Below the pieces are notes generated by a model, which was not told the DNA's origin, made no database searches, and was given only the letters and a program-made list of their open reading frames with translations. A stretch of DNA of 64,000 nt from Beijerinckiaceae bacterium (GTDB lineage: Bacteria; Pseudomonadota; Alphaproteobacteria; Rhizobiales; Beijerinckiaceae). Where the stretch lies: the NCBI GenBank assembly GCA_021324915.1, contig JAJPIC010000001.1:62001-126000 (forward strand). Direction: 5' to 3'. Both the position numbers and the translations under genes were made by a program. The first letter of the stretch is position 1; each line of letters begins with the position of its first letter. Of the stretch, positions 13,072 through 22,389 are shown one piece after another.

Positions 13072-14421
13072 ATGAATCGGGCTGAGCTGAGGGCGACCGG
13101 CGCGCTGGCCGCTGTTTTTGCCGTGCGCCTCCTCGGCCTTTTCATGATCTATCCGGTCTTCGAGTCCTACGCCCGCCATCTCGCGGGCGCGACGCCGATG
13201 ACCATCGGCCTCGCTCTCGGTGCCTACGGCTTAACTCAAGGCCTCTTGCAGATTCCGTTCGGTCTCCTCTCCGATCGGATCGGCCGCAAGGTCGTCATCA
13301 CCGTCGGATTTGTCCTATTCGGCATCGGCAGCGTGGTCGCGGCGCTCTCGACTTCTATCGTGGGCGTGTTTCTCGGCCGCGTTCTGCAGGGCATGGGGGC
13401 GGTCGGCTCCGTCGTCCTGGCGCTCGTCGCCGATCTTACCCGCGAAGACGTGCGCACCAAGGCCATGGCTATCGTCGGCATGACGATCGGCCTCTCTTTC
13501 CTCGTCGCCATCGTCCTCGGGCCGTTGCTCGCCAGCGTCATCGGCGTGCCGGGCATTTTCTGGCTCACGGGCGCGCTCGCGCTCGTCGGTATCGCCATCA
13601 CCGAAGGTCTCGTTCCCAATCCGGCGCATACGATCCGGCACCGCGATGCCGAAGCCGTGCCGGCGCTCTTTACGCGCGTGCTGCGGGACGGCGAATTGCT
13701 GCGGCTCGATTTTTCGGTTTTCGCGCTCCACGCGATCCTGACAGCGAGTTTTCTGTCGGTTCCCGCCATTTTGACCGCCTCGCTCCATCTCAACGGCCGC
13801 ACCGATTGGATGGTTTATCTTCCCGTGCTCCTCGTCTCGGTCGCGCTGATGGTGCCGTTCATTATCGTGGCCGAGAAGGGCGGGCGGATGAAGCAGATCT
13901 TCTTGGCAGCGATCGGCCTCCTGCTCGCGAGCCTGCTTGTCCTCGCCTTTTTCGGCGGAACGGCAGCTTTTGCCGTCGCCGCGCTCGTCGGCTTCTTCAC
14001 GGCCTTCAATGTGATGGAAGCCATGCTGCCCTCGCTGATCACCAAGGTCGCGCCGGCGGAAGCCAAAGGCACGGCGACGGGCATCTATTCGAGCGCACAA
14101 TTTTTAGGGATCTTTCTCGGCGGCGTGGGAGGCGGCTGGGCTTTCAAGCTCGGCGGAGCGCGCGGCGTGTTTCTTTTCGCCGTCGTCGTGACGCTTATTT
14201 GGCTCGCGTTTGCCGCGACCATGCGGCCGCCGAAGCGCTATAGCAATTATCTCCTGCGCCTTGCTTCGCTCGACCGGCAAAAAATAGATGCGGTCGAGGC
14301 GAGCCTCAAAGCTGCGCCGGGCGTCATCGATGCCGTGATCGCGCCGGACGAGAATGTTGCCTATCTCAAGATCGACCGCGATCATTTCGACGCGGCGAAA
14401 ATCGAGGCCATCGTCGGTTAG
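13072..14421 (+). CDS. MFS transporter of the YajR type
   Basis: A 449-residue major facilitator with 12 hydrophobic segments, motif A between helices 2 and 3 (GLLSDRIGRKVVI) and a soluble C-terminal tail of about 65 residues (from RYSNYLLRLAS to the end) that ends in a VIDAVIAPDENVAYLKID pattern. This tail resembles the ferredoxin-like YAM domain of E. coli YajR, a proton-driven exporter of unknown physiological substrate; length and domain order agree. The ATG at 13072 is about 8 bases after an AGGC-containing site. It probably stands alone between gyrB and msrB. The family is clear; the substrate cannot be told. Confidence 0.85.
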   Translation: MNRAELRATGALAAVFAVRLLGLFMIYPVFESYARHLAGATPMTIGLALGAYGLTQGLLQIPFGLLSDRIGRKVVITVGFVLFGIGSVVAALSTSIVGVFLGRVLQGMGAVGSVVLALVADLTREDVRTKAMAIVGMTIGLSFLVAIVLGPLLASVIGVPGIFWLTGALALVGIAITEGLVPNPAHTIRHRDAEAVPALFTRVLRDGELLRLDFSVFALHAILTASFLSVPAILTASLHLNGRTDWMVYLPVLLVSVALMVPFIIVAEKGGRMKQIFLAAIGLLLASLLVLAFFGGTAAFAVAALVGFFTAFNVMEAMLPSLITKVAPAEAKGTATGIYSSAQFLGIFLGGVGGGWAFKLGGARGVFLFAVVVTLIWLAFAATMRPPKRYSNYLLRLASLDRQKIDAVEASLKAAPGVIDAVIAPDENVAYLKIDRDHFDAAKIEAIVG

Positions 14422-14491
14422 CCGTAACGTTACGGCGCGCTCCGGCGTATTCAAGCTGCCGGCAGACCTGCCCCCAACACGGATCGAGCCC

Positions 14492-14893
14492 ATGGAAACC
14501 AAGCATTATCCCGTCACTCATACGGACGAGGAATGGCGGAAGATTCTGACGCCGGAGCAATATGACGTCATGCGCCGGCATGGCACGGAACGGCCGGGCT
14601 CCTGCGCGCTCAATTACGAAAAGCGCGCCGGCAGGTTCACCTGCGCCGGCTGCGGGCAGAAGCTCTTCGTCTCCAAGACAAAGTTCGAGAGCGGCACAGG
14701 CTGGCCGAGCTTCAACGATCCCGAGCCCGGCGCGATCGAGACCTCGGTCGATCGCGGTTTCGGCATGACGCGGACCGAGGTTCACTGTAGCCGCTGCGGC
14801 AGCCATCTGGGCCACGTCTTTCCCGACGGGCCGCCGCCCACCCATTTGCGCTATTGCATCAATGGCGTGGCGATGAACTTCATGCCGGAGTGA
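14492..14893 (+). CDS. msrB: Peptide-methionine (R)-S-oxide reductase
   Basis: A 133-residue MsrB, which reduces the R form of methionine sulfoxide in proteins. Four zinc-binding cysteines are visible as two CxxC pairs (residues 51/54 and 99/102), the substrate pocket motif GTGWPSF at 69-75, and the catalytic cysteine in RYCINGVAMNF at residue 122. There is no recycling cysteine in the usual place near residue 63 (FVSKTKFES lacks it), so regeneration probably needs another thiol or direct thioredoxin attack. The frame continues upstream into the transporter gene, but the ATG at 14492 fits the family start. The enzyme has no signal peptide and acts in the cytosol. Confidence 0.95.
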   Translation: METKHYPVTHTDEEWRKILTPEQYDVMRRHGTERPGSCALNYEKRAGRFTCAGCGQKLFVSKTKFESGTGWPSFNDPEPGAIETSVDRGFGMTRTEVHCSRCGSHLGHVFPDGPPPTHLRYCINGVAMNFMPE

Positions 14894-14939
14894 AGCAAAG
14901 TCCTTCCTCCTGCGAGCGAAAGAAGGGGAGCACTCGGCC

Positions 14940-15164
14940 TTAAGGGATAAACACCGCCTCGATGACCTTGAGCTGGTCGCCCATCGGGTCGAGCTCGAGG
15001 CGGACGACCTCGGCCATCAGCTTGTCGCGGAATTTATACGCCCGGCGCCAGCCATCCTCGTTCGTCGGGGGCCAGGGCGTATAACTTTTCTTGTCGACCA
15101 TGAGGGCTTCGCAGCGCATGTGCCGGCCGCTCCGGCCATTGATATTGCGGGCGATGATATACAT
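14940..15164 (-). CDS. Small hypothetical protein
   Basis: A 74-residue soluble protein, MYIIARNINGRSGRHMRC at its start and DKLMAEVVRLELDPMGDQLK near its end. An upstream ATG at 15197 would add 11 residues, but the ATG at 15164 has GAGG five bases before it and is preferred. The product looks like a folded alpha/beta protein with balanced composition; I do not recognise a named family. It lies downstream of lepA on the same strand, with its start about 75 bases after the lepA stop, so it could be read from the lepA transcript. Confidence 0.72.
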   Translation of the reverse strand: MYIIARNINGRSGRHMRCEALMVDKKSYTPWPPTNEDGWRRAYKFRDKLMAEVVRLELDPMGDQLKVIEAVFIP

Positions 15165-15238
15165 GACTGCCTCGGCGACGCTCGGGCTTGCGCCCACGTC
15201 AATGCTAATTTAGCGGGCTCCTTGCTCCCTGACCATCC

Positions 15239-17038
15239 TCAAGAATCCATTTTCAGCGCCGCGATAAAGGCCTCCTGCGGAATCTCCACTTTCCCGAACT
15301 GGCGCATGCGCTTCTTGCCGGCCTTCTGTTTTTCCAAAAGCTTGCGCTTGCGGGTTGCGTCGCCGCCGTAGCATTTGGCGGTGACGTCCTTGCGCAAAGC
15401 CCGGACCGTTTCGCGCGCGATGATCTTGCCGCCGATCGCCGCCTGGACCGGGATCTGGAAGAGATGCGGCGGGATCAGTTCCTTCAGCTTCTCGACCATT
15501 GCGCGCCCGCGCGTCTCGGCCCTGTCGCGATGCACAAGCATCGAGAGCGCATCGACCGGCTCGCCATTGACCAGGATCGACATCTTGACGAGATCGCCGG
15601 CGCGATAATCGGTGATCGCATAATCGAAGCTCGCATAGCCGCGCGAGATCGATTTCAGCCGATCGTAGAAATCGAAGACGACCTCGTTGAGCGGCAGATC
15701 GTAGATCGCCATGGCGCGCGCGCCGACGTAGTTCAAATCCACCTGCACGCCGCGCCGGTCCTGGCAAAGCTTCAACACCGCGCCGAGATATTCGTCGGGC
15801 GTCAAGATGGTCGCCCGAATCCAAGGCTCCTCGATCTGCTCGATCCGGGTCGGATCGGGCATGTCCACGGGATTGTGCAGATTGATGGTCTCGCCCGAGC
15901 GCAGGATGATGCGATAGATGACTGAAGGGGCGGTCGCGATGAGGTCCAGGTTGAATTCGCGCTCGAGCCTCTCCTCGATGATTTCGAGATGGAGGAGGCC
16001 GAGAAAGCCGCAGCGGAATCCGAAGCCGAGCGCTGCCGAACTCTCCATTTCGAAGGAGAAGCTCGCATCGTTGAGGCGCAGCTTGCCCATTGCCGCGCGC
16101 AGGTCCTCGAAATCGGCGGCATCGACCGGAAAGAGACCGCAGAAGACGACTTGCTGCGCCGGCTTGAAGCCGGGGAGCGCCGCGGCGCAGGGCCGTTTCT
16201 CATCGGTGATCGTATCGCCGACGCGCGTATCGGCAACTTCCTTGATTTGCGCGGTGATGAAGCCGATCTCGCCCGGCCCCAATTCTTCGACCTCCTGCAT
16301 TTTCGGACGGAAGACACCGATCCGGTCGATCTCATAATGGGCCTTGGTGCCCATCATCAGGATGCGCTGGTGCTTCTTCATCGTCCCGTCGACGATGCGG
16401 ACGAGAACCACCACCCCGAGATAGGGGTCGTACCAGGAATCGACGAGCAGCGCTTTCAAAGGCTCCGTTTGCGTACCTTTCGGCGCCGGCAGGCGATGGA
16501 CGATAGCCTCGAGCACGTCTTCGACGCCGAGTCCGGTCTTGGCCGAGATCAACAGCGCATCGGAAGCCTCGAGCCCGATCACGTCTTCGATCTGCTGCTT
16601 GATCCGGTCGGGCTCCGCCGCCGGCAGATCGATCTTGTTGAGCACCGGCACGATCTCATGGCCGGCATCCAGCGCATGATAGACATTGGCGAGCGTTTGC
16701 GCTTCGACGCCTTGGCTCGCATCGACGACGAGCAACGAGCCTTCGCAGGCGGCGAGCGAGCGCGAGACCTCGTAGGCGAAATCGACGTGACCGGGCGTGT
16801 CCATCAGATTGAGAACGTAGGTCTCACCGTTCTTCGCGCGATATTCGAGCCGAACCGTCTGCGCCTTGATCGTGATGCCGCGCTCGCGCTCGATCTCCAT
16901 CGAATCGAGCACCTGCTCGACCATTTCGCGCTCCGGCAATCCGCCGGTCACTTGGATCAGCCGGTCGGCGAGCGTCGATTTGCCGTGGTCGATATGGGCG
17001 ATGATGGAAAAGTTGCGGATATTTTCGAGTCTCACCAT
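15239..17038 (-). CDS. lepA: Elongation factor 4 (LepA)
   Basis: A 599-residue translational GTPase. The G domain shows [15 protein letters not shown] (G1, residues 12-26), the [10 protein letters not shown] switch I, DTPGHVDF (G3) and NKIDLP (G4); domains II and III and the EF-G-like domain V are followed by the LepA-specific C-terminal domain, with [20 protein letters not shown], a basic stretch diagnostic of the family. EF4 acts on stalled or mis-translocated ribosomes and in subunit assembly. Length equals the family norm. The ATG at 17038 is the start; the 270 bases to the tetR gene hold both divergent promoters. Confidence 0.98.
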   Translation of the reverse strand: MVRLENIRNFSIIAHIDHGKSTLADRLIQVTGGLPEREMVEQVLDSMEIERERGITIKAQTVRLEYRAKNGETYVLNLMDTPGHVDFAYEVSRSLAACEGSLLVVDASQGVEAQTLANVYHALDAGHEIVPVLNKIDLPAAEPDRIKQQIEDVIGLEASDALLISAKTGLGVEDVLEAIVHRLPAPKGTQTEPLKALLVDSWYDPYLGVVVLVRIVDGTMKKHQRILMMGTKAHYEIDRIGVFRPKMQEVEELGPGEIGFITAQIKEVADTRVGDTITDEKRPCAAALPGFKPAQQVVFCGLFPVDAADFEDLRAAMGKLRLNDASFSFEMESSAALGFGFRCGFLGLLHLEIIEERLEREFNLDLIATAPSVIYRIILRSGETINLHNPVDMPDPTRIEQIEEPWIRATILTPDEYLGAVLKLCQDRRGVQVDLNYVGARAMAIYDLPLNEVVFDFYDRLKSISRGYASFDYAITDYRAGDLVKMSILVNGEPVDALSMLVHRDRAETRGRAMVEKLKELIPPHLFQIPVQAAIGGKIIARETVRALRKDVTAKCYGGDATRKRKLLEKQKAGKKRMRQFGKVEIPQEAFIAALKMDS

Positions 17039-17272
17039 GCGCGCGGGATAGCAGGGCAGTGATGGGAAGGAAAGCGACGCGATCTGCCTCGCCGCTCTCG
17101 TTGCGGCGCGTAAATGTGCATAGACGCCGGCGGGCGGTTCAGGTTCCTTTGCTAGAGCGATGCAGTCTCAATCTTGCCATCGGCCTGCGGTTAAACCGCG
17201 CAGGGGAGCCAAACAGCATTCCGTGATAAAGCAAATGTGAGGCGGACCACTCGCTGGGGCCTGCATTGGCGC

Positions 17273-17303
17273 TTGACTCGCAGGTAAGTGAGTGGTCACT
17301 TAC
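17273..17303 (+). promoter_or_regulatory. Promoter with 20-bp TetR operator
   Basis: A perfect inverted repeat GTAAGTGA-GTGG-TCACTTAC occupies 17284-17303, four bases before the regulator's ATG at 17308. TTGACT at 17273-17278 is a good -35 box, and 17 bases later TCACTT (inside the right operator arm) is in the -10 position, though it is a weak match. The regulator bound here would cover the core promoter. If transcription starts about seven bases after this -10, the mRNA would begin at or very near the ATG. Confidence 0.75.
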
Positions 17304-17307
17304 GACG

Positions 17308-18009
17308 ATGCAAGCCCCCCGACTTTCTCGCGACAGCCGCCGGCAGCAGATCCTCGATTCGGCCCTGCCGCTTTTTGCGCGCCACGGCTTTTCCGGCACG
17401 ACCACAAAGGCGATCGCCGATGCGGCGGGCATTTCCGAGGCTTTGCTTTTCAAGCACTTCCCTACCAAATCGGCGGTCTATTCGGCTATTCTGGCTGACG
17501 TTTGCGATGCCGATCCGGGCCTCGTGCAACTTCGGGCACTGCCGCCCTCGACCGGCACTTTGGTCCTCTTCGTGCGCGGCATGGTGAACCGGTTTCTGGC
17601 CGCCGGCGGCCCCTGCAGCGACGAGCCGACGCAAAAGCTGCGGCTGACGCTCTTGAGCCATCTCGAGGACGGTGAATTCGCGCAGATCCTCTATGACAAA
17701 GTCGAGCAGCTCGTGATGCCGATTTTCACGCAATCGCTCGAAAGCGCGATTGCGGCTGGGGATGCCAAGTCGAGCCAAGCCTCCTCGCGCAATCTCTTTT
17801 GGCTCGCCCATCACACGGTCTGCATGCTCGCAACGACGCGCATGCCGAAAGTTCCGCCGCTCACCTATCCGCCGATCGCGCAGCTCGAGCGCGAGACCTG
17901 CGAATTCATTCTGCGCGGCATCGGGCTCACCGACGCCTCAATTGCGGCGCATCTCGATTGCGCCTCGCTCCAGCAGCTTGCCGATCTCTCCACTTTGGAA
18001 AGCGCCTGA
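17308..18009 (+). CDS. TetR/AcrR family regulator of the RND pump
   Basis: A 233-residue regulator. Residues 8-55 form the TetR helix-turn-helix domain (RRQQILDSALPLFARHGF, TTKAIADAAGISEALLFKHF); the rest is a helical ligand-binding domain with no assigned ligand. The ATG at 17308 is chosen over an in-frame TTG at 17266 because the operator and -35 box lie between them. No Shine-Dalgarno precedes the ATG. The stop codon is two bases before the start of the efflux adaptor gene, so regulator and pump form one operon repressed from the operator at 17284-17303. Typical inducers of such regulators are hydrophobic drugs, phenolics or plant compounds, but nothing here identifies one. Confidence 0.93.
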   Translation: MQAPRLSRDSRRQQILDSALPLFARHGFSGTTTKAIADAAGISEALLFKHFPTKSAVYSAILADVCDADPGLVQLRALPPSTGTLVLFVRGMVNRFLAAGGPCSDEPTQKLRLTLLSHLEDGEFAQILYDKVEQLVMPIFTQSLESAIAAGDAKSSQASSRNLFWLAHHTVCMLATTRMPKVPPLTYPPIAQLERETCEFILRGIGLTDASIAAHLDCASLQQLADLSTLESA

Positions 18010-18011
18010 AC

Positions 18012-19217
18012 ATGACGATTTCGACAGATACCGATCTTCATGAGCGCACGGTTTACGAAAAAAAGGAGAAACCGGCGCGGGCGCGCCCGGTGCGCAGAAA
18101 GCTATGGTTCTCGATCGTCGCTTTACTGCTCGCGCTGCTGGTCGGCGGCATTTATGGATTCAACCAGTTCCGCGATCACATGATCGCGCAATTTTTCGCC
18201 GGCATGAAGCCGCCGCCGATCACGGTCTCGGTCGCCGAGGTCAAATCGGAGGTTCTGCCGCATCTTTTGACGGCGGTCGGCGATGTCGTTGCGGTCCATC
18301 AGGTCGACGTGACGACGGACGTTAGCGGCCGTGTCGTCAAGATCATGTTCGAGCCGGGCACGCATGTGAAATCAGGCGAGCCGCTCGTCCAATTGTTCGA
18401 CGATCCCGACATCGGCGACTTGCAGAGTTACGAAGCGCAGGCGCGCGGCGCCGAGCTCGCGCTCGATCGCTCCAAGGCGCTCGCCATCCGCCAATTCGGT
18501 CCGCAAGCGACGGTCGACCAGAATCAGGCGGTTTACGATCAGGCGCGCGCCGGCATCGCCAAAGAGCAGGCGATCATTTCGCAGAAGCTGATCCGCGCGC
18601 CCTTCGAGGGCGAGCTCGGCGTGCGCCATGTCGAGCTCGGCCAGTTCCTCAGTGCCGGCACGCAGATCGTGACGCTCACCGACCTCTCGCAGGTCTACGT
18701 GAATTTCACCATTCCGGAAAAGCAACGCGCGGTTCTCAAGGTCGGCCAAACGGTGCGCATCAATGTCGATGCCTATCCGGGCCGCGCATTCATCGGAAAG
18801 ATCACGACCATCGAGCCGCAGATCAGCACGGATACGCGCAACATCAGGGTGCAGGCGACGATCGACAATCCCGATCACGCGCTCAAGCCCGGCATGTTCG
18901 CGACGACCACTGTGGTTTTGCCGCCGCTGCCGGCGGTGCTGACCGTGCCCGAGACGGCGCCCGATTACACGCTCTACGGCGACTCGGTTTTCGTGGTCAA
19001 ACCGGAGAAGGACGCCACGGGCAAGACGAAACTCATTGCCGAGCGCACTTATGTCAGGACAGGCGAGCACGTCGCTGGCCGGGTCGTGGTCTCGGGCGAC
19101 GTCAAGCCGGGCGACAAGGTCGTCGCCGTCGGCCAGCTCAAATTGCAGGGCGGCGCCGAAGTTGCGATCTCCTCCGATCCGCCGCCACCGATTCCGGCCC
19201 AGGCCGGACCTTACTAG
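18012..19217 (+). CDS. RND efflux periplasmic adaptor subunit
   Basis: A 401-residue membrane-fusion protein. A basic cytoplasmic start (residues 1-32) is followed by one membrane anchor (LWFSIVALLLALLVGGIYGF), not a lipobox, then the lipoyl half-motif with VVKIMFEPGTHVKSGEPL, a short alpha-hairpin (EAQARGAELALDRSKAL...), the second lipoyl half (LIRAPFEGELGVRHVELG), a beta-barrel domain and the membrane-proximal domain. It links the inner-membrane pump to an outer-membrane channel. The start is two bases after the regulator's stop. The hairpin is short, as in the MexK/Acr-like adaptors of the HAE1 group. Confidence 0.93.
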   Translation: MTISTDTDLHERTVYEKKEKPARARPVRRKLWFSIVALLLALLVGGIYGFNQFRDHMIAQFFAGMKPPPITVSVAEVKSEVLPHLLTAVGDVVAVHQVDVTTDVSGRVVKIMFEPGTHVKSGEPLVQLFDDPDIGDLQSYEAQARGAELALDRSKALAIRQFGPQATVDQNQAVYDQARAGIAKEQAIISQKLIRAPFEGELGVRHVELGQFLSAGTQIVTLTDLSQVYVNFTIPEKQRAVLKVGQTVRINVDAYPGRAFIGKITTIEPQISTDTRNIRVQATIDNPDHALKPGMFATTTVVLPPLPAVLTVPETAPDYTLYGDSVFVVKPEKDATGKTKLIAERTYVRTGEHVAGRVVVSGDVKPGDKVVAVGQLKLQGGAEVAISSDPPPPIPAQAGPY

Positions 19218-19232
19218 TCGCGGGGTCCGGCC

Positions 19233-22200
19233 ATGGCTTTCACCGACATTTTCATCAAACGGCCGGTTCTTTCGCTCGTCGTAAGCCTGCTGATTCTCCT
19301 CATCGGCCTCAAGGCCGGGACCAGCCTGCCCATTCGGCAATATCCGAAATTGTCGAATACGGTGGTCACGATCACCACCACCTATCCCGGCGCTTCGCCG
19401 GAATTGATGCAGGGCTTCATAACGACGCCGATCGAGCAATCCGTCGCGTCGGCCGAGGGCATCGACTACATGACCTCGTCCTCGGTGCAGGGGACGAGCA
19501 CGATCCAGGTCTACATGAAGCTCAACTTCGACCCCAACCAGGCGCTGACCGAGGTGATGTCGAAGGTCAACGAGGTCAAATACAAGATCCCGAAAGAGGC
19601 AAACGATCCGATCATCGTCAAATCGACCGGCCAGACGACGGCGGTGATGTATATCGGCTTCTCGAGCACGGAGCTCACCGGCTCGGCCATTTCCGATTAT
19701 CTGACGCGGGTTGTGCAACCGCTCATGTCGACCGTCGACGGCGTCGCCTCGGCCGATATTCTAGGTGGCCAGACCTTCGCCATGCGGCTCTGGCTCGATC
19801 CGATCAAGATGGCAGGCCGCGGCGTTTCGGCTTCCGACGTCATGGCCGCCATCCAGGCCAATAATTTCCAGGCCGCGGCGGGACAGGCGAAGGGCTATTA
19901 CACGGTCTCGAACGTCACCACCAATGCCGACTTGACCGACATCGATCAGTTCAAACGCATGATCGTGAAGGCGAAGAACGGCGGCTTCGTGCGTCTGCAG
20001 GATATTGCGACGGTCGATCTCGGTGCGCAAAGCGCCGATGCCAGCGTCGCCTTCAACGGCGAGCACGCAATCTTCATCGGCGTACAGTCGACGCCGCAAG
20101 GCAATCCGCTGGCGATAGTCAAGGGCGTGCGGGCGCTCTTCCCGACGATCGAGCGCAATCTGCCTCCCTCGCTCAAGATGAAGGTCGCCTACGATTCGAC
20201 GAAGTTCATCGAATCCTCGATCAACGAGGTGGAGCATACGCTGGTCGAGGCGATCGCCATCGTCATCGTGGTGATCTTCCTGTTCCTCGGCTCGTTCCGC
20301 TCGATCCTCATTCCGGTCGTCACCATACCGTTGTCGCTCGTCGGCGCCTTCACCATGATGCTCGCCATGGGCTTCAGCCTCAATCTTTTGACGCTGCTGG
20401 CCATGGTTCTGGCGATCGGCCTCGTCGTCGACGACGCGATCGTGGTGGTCGAAAACATCCACCGCCATCTCGAAGAGGGCAGGACCCCGGTGCAGGCGGC
20501 GCTGCAAGGCGCGCGCGAGATCGTCGGCCCGGTCATTGCGATGACGATCACGCTCGCCGCGGTCTATGCGCCGATCGGCATGCTCGGCGGCCTCACCGGA
20601 TCGCTCTTCCGCGAGTTCGCTTTCACGCTCGCCGGCTCGGTGATCGTCTCGGGCGTCATCGCGCTCACGCTCTCGCCGATGATGTGCTCGGTTCTCTTGT
20701 CGCGCAACACGCTCCACGGCGGTCTCGCCGGCGTGATCGACAAGGTCTTTTCCGCGATCACCAATTGGTACGGGCGCCGGCTCGACCGCTCGCTCAATTA
20801 TCGCGCCGCGACGGGGCTCTTCGCGGTCACGATCCTGGGGCTTGTGGTGTTTCTCTATAACCATAGCAGCAAGGAGCTCGCGCCCGAGGAAGATCAGGGC
20901 ATCGTCTTCTGCCTGATGAAGACGCCGCAATATGCCAACATCGATTATGCGGATTATTACGGCGCGAAGATCGACCAGGTCTTTGCCAAATTCCCCGAGA
21001 CGGACTTGCGCTTCGTGCTGAACGGCGTTCCGGCGCCCAATCAGGGGATCAGCGGCATGCTGCTGAAGCCCTGGGACGAGCGCAAGCGGTCCGCAATGGC
21101 GCTGAAGCCGCTCGTGCAGGCGCAGCTCAGCAAGGTCGAGGGCGTCAACGCCTTCGCCTTCAATCTGCCGCCGCTGCCCGGAGGTCCCGGCGGCCTGCCG
21201 ATCCAGATGGTGATCAGTTCGACCAACGGATTCGAATCCGTCTACAAGGAGATGGAGAAGATCAAGCAGGCGGCGCGCAAGAGCGGCATGTTCATCGTGA
21301 CCGATAGCGATCTGCAATTCAATCAGCCGGTCGTGCACGTCGAGATCGATCGCACCAAGGCGCAGGATCTCGGCATCAACATGCAGCAGATCGGCAATAC
21401 GCTCGCAACGATGCTGGGCGGCAATTACGTCAACTGGTTCAATCTCGAAGGCCGGTCCTACGAGGTGATCCCGCAAGTGCCGCGCACCTTCCGGCTGACG
21501 CCCGAGCTTCTTTCGAGCTATTACGTGACGGCAGCGAACGGCGAGCAATTGCCGCTTTCGACCGTCGTCTCGCTCTCGACCTCGACTGATCCGAACGCGC
21601 TCACTCATTACAATCAGCTGAATTCTGCGACCTTCCAGGCTGTGGCAATGCCGGGCGTGAGCATGGGGCAGGCGGTGGATTTCCTCGAAAAACAGGCCAA
21701 TCTTCTGCCCACCGGATTCGCGCATGATTACCTCGCCGACTCGCGCCAATTCGTTCAGGAGGGCAATCAGCTCGCCTTCACCTTCCTCTTCGCGCTCATC
21801 ATCATCTACCTCGTCCTGGCGGCGCAGTTCGAAAGCCTGCGCGATCCGCTCGTGATCATGGTAAGCGTGCCCATGGCGATCAGCGGCGCGTTGATGCCGC
21901 TTTTCCTCGGTGTCGCGACCATCAATATCTATACCCAGGTCGGCCTCGTGACCTTGATCGGCCTCATCAGCAAGCACGGCATCCTGATGGTCGCCTTCGC
22001 GCGCGACCTGCAGATCCACGAAGGACTCGACCGTCGCGCCGCCATCGAGAAAGCGGCGCGCGTGCGGCTCCGTCCCATTCTGATGACCACGGCCGCCATG
22101 GTCACCGGCCTCATTCCGCTGCTGGTCGCCAATGGCGCCGGCGCAGCGAGCCGGTTCTCGATCGGTCTCGTGGTCGTCTCGGGCATGTCGATCGGCACTT

Positions 22201-22313
22201 TGTTCACGCTCTTCGTCCTGCCTGCGGTCTATGTGGCGCTTGCGAAGGATCACCGCGCCGCCGCATCCTCCGTGCGCAACAGGGAGATCGCCGCCTTCGA
22301 GATGGGCGCCTGA
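19233..22313 (+). CDS. RND multidrug efflux pump, inner-membrane subunit (HAE1)
   Basis: A 1026-residue proton-driven transporter with the full RND plan: TM1 (residues 11-30), a large periplasmic loop, TM2-6, TM7, a second large loop, TM8-12. The proton-relay Asp pair is in TM4 (LAIGLVVDDAIVVVENIHRH, about residue 400) and the TM10 lysine in LIGLISKHGILMVAF. The start MAFTDIFIKRPV is typical of drug (HAE1) rather than metal (HME) pumps. It is 15 bases after the adaptor stop codon. No outer-membrane factor follows, so the trimer must borrow a TolC/OprM-type channel encoded elsewhere. The substrate is not deducible. Confidence 0.96.
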   Translation: MAFTDIFIKRPVLSLVVSLLILLIGLKAGTSLPIRQYPKLSNTVVTITTTYPGASPELMQGFITTPIEQSVASAEGIDYMTSSSVQGTSTIQVYMKLNFDPNQALTEVMSKVNEVKYKIPKEANDPIIVKSTGQTTAVMYIGFSSTELTGSAISDYLTRVVQPLMSTVDGVASADILGGQTFAMRLWLDPIKMAGRGVSASDVMAAIQANNFQAAAGQAKGYYTVSNVTTNADLTDIDQFKRMIVKAKNGGFVRLQDIATVDLGAQSADASVAFNGEHAIFIGVQSTPQGNPLAIVKGVRALFPTIERNLPPSLKMKVAYDSTKFIESSINEVEHTLVEAIAIVIVVIFLFLGSFRSILIPVVTIPLSLVGAFTMMLAMGFSLNLLTLLAMVLAIGLVVDDAIVVVENIHRHLEEGRTPVQAALQGAREIVGPVIAMTITLAAVYAPIGMLGGLTGSLFREFAFTLAGSVIVSGVIALTLSPMMCSVLLSRNTLHGGLAGVIDKVFSAITNWYGRRLDRSLNYRAATGLFAVTILGLVVFLYNHSSKELAPEEDQGIVFCLMKTPQYANIDYADYYGAKIDQVFAKFPETDLRFVLNGVPAPNQGISGMLLKPWDERKRSAMALKPLVQAQLSKVEGVNAFAFNLPPLPGGPGGLPIQMVISSTNGFESVYKEMEKIKQAARKSGMFIVTDSDLQFNQPVVHVEIDRTKAQDLGINMQQIGNTLATMLGGNYVNWFNLEGRSYEVIPQVPRTFRLTPELLSSYYVTAANGEQLPLSTVVSLSTSTDPNALTHYNQLNSATFQAVAMPGVSMGQAVDFLEKQANLLPTGFAHDYLADSRQFVQEGNQLAFTFLFALIIIYLVLAAQFESLRDPLVIMVSVPMAISGALMPLFLGVATINIYTQVGLVTLIGLISKHGILMVAFARDLQIHEGLDRRAAIEKAARVRLRPILMTTAAMVTGLIPLLVANGAGAASRFSIGLVVVSGMSIGTLFTLFVLPAVYVALAKDHRAAASSVRNREIAAFEMGA

Positions 22314-22389
22314 GCCTCTCTTTGGGCGCATTGCCCTTGTATCCGGCCGCGCGAGACACGATCTTCGCTCGATCGGCCCAAAGGGAACC

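Noticed and set aside
21225-21240. GGATTCGAATCC, a tRNA T-loop-like string
   Set aside because: It is inside the RND pump gene and has no cloverleaf around it; a chance palindrome.
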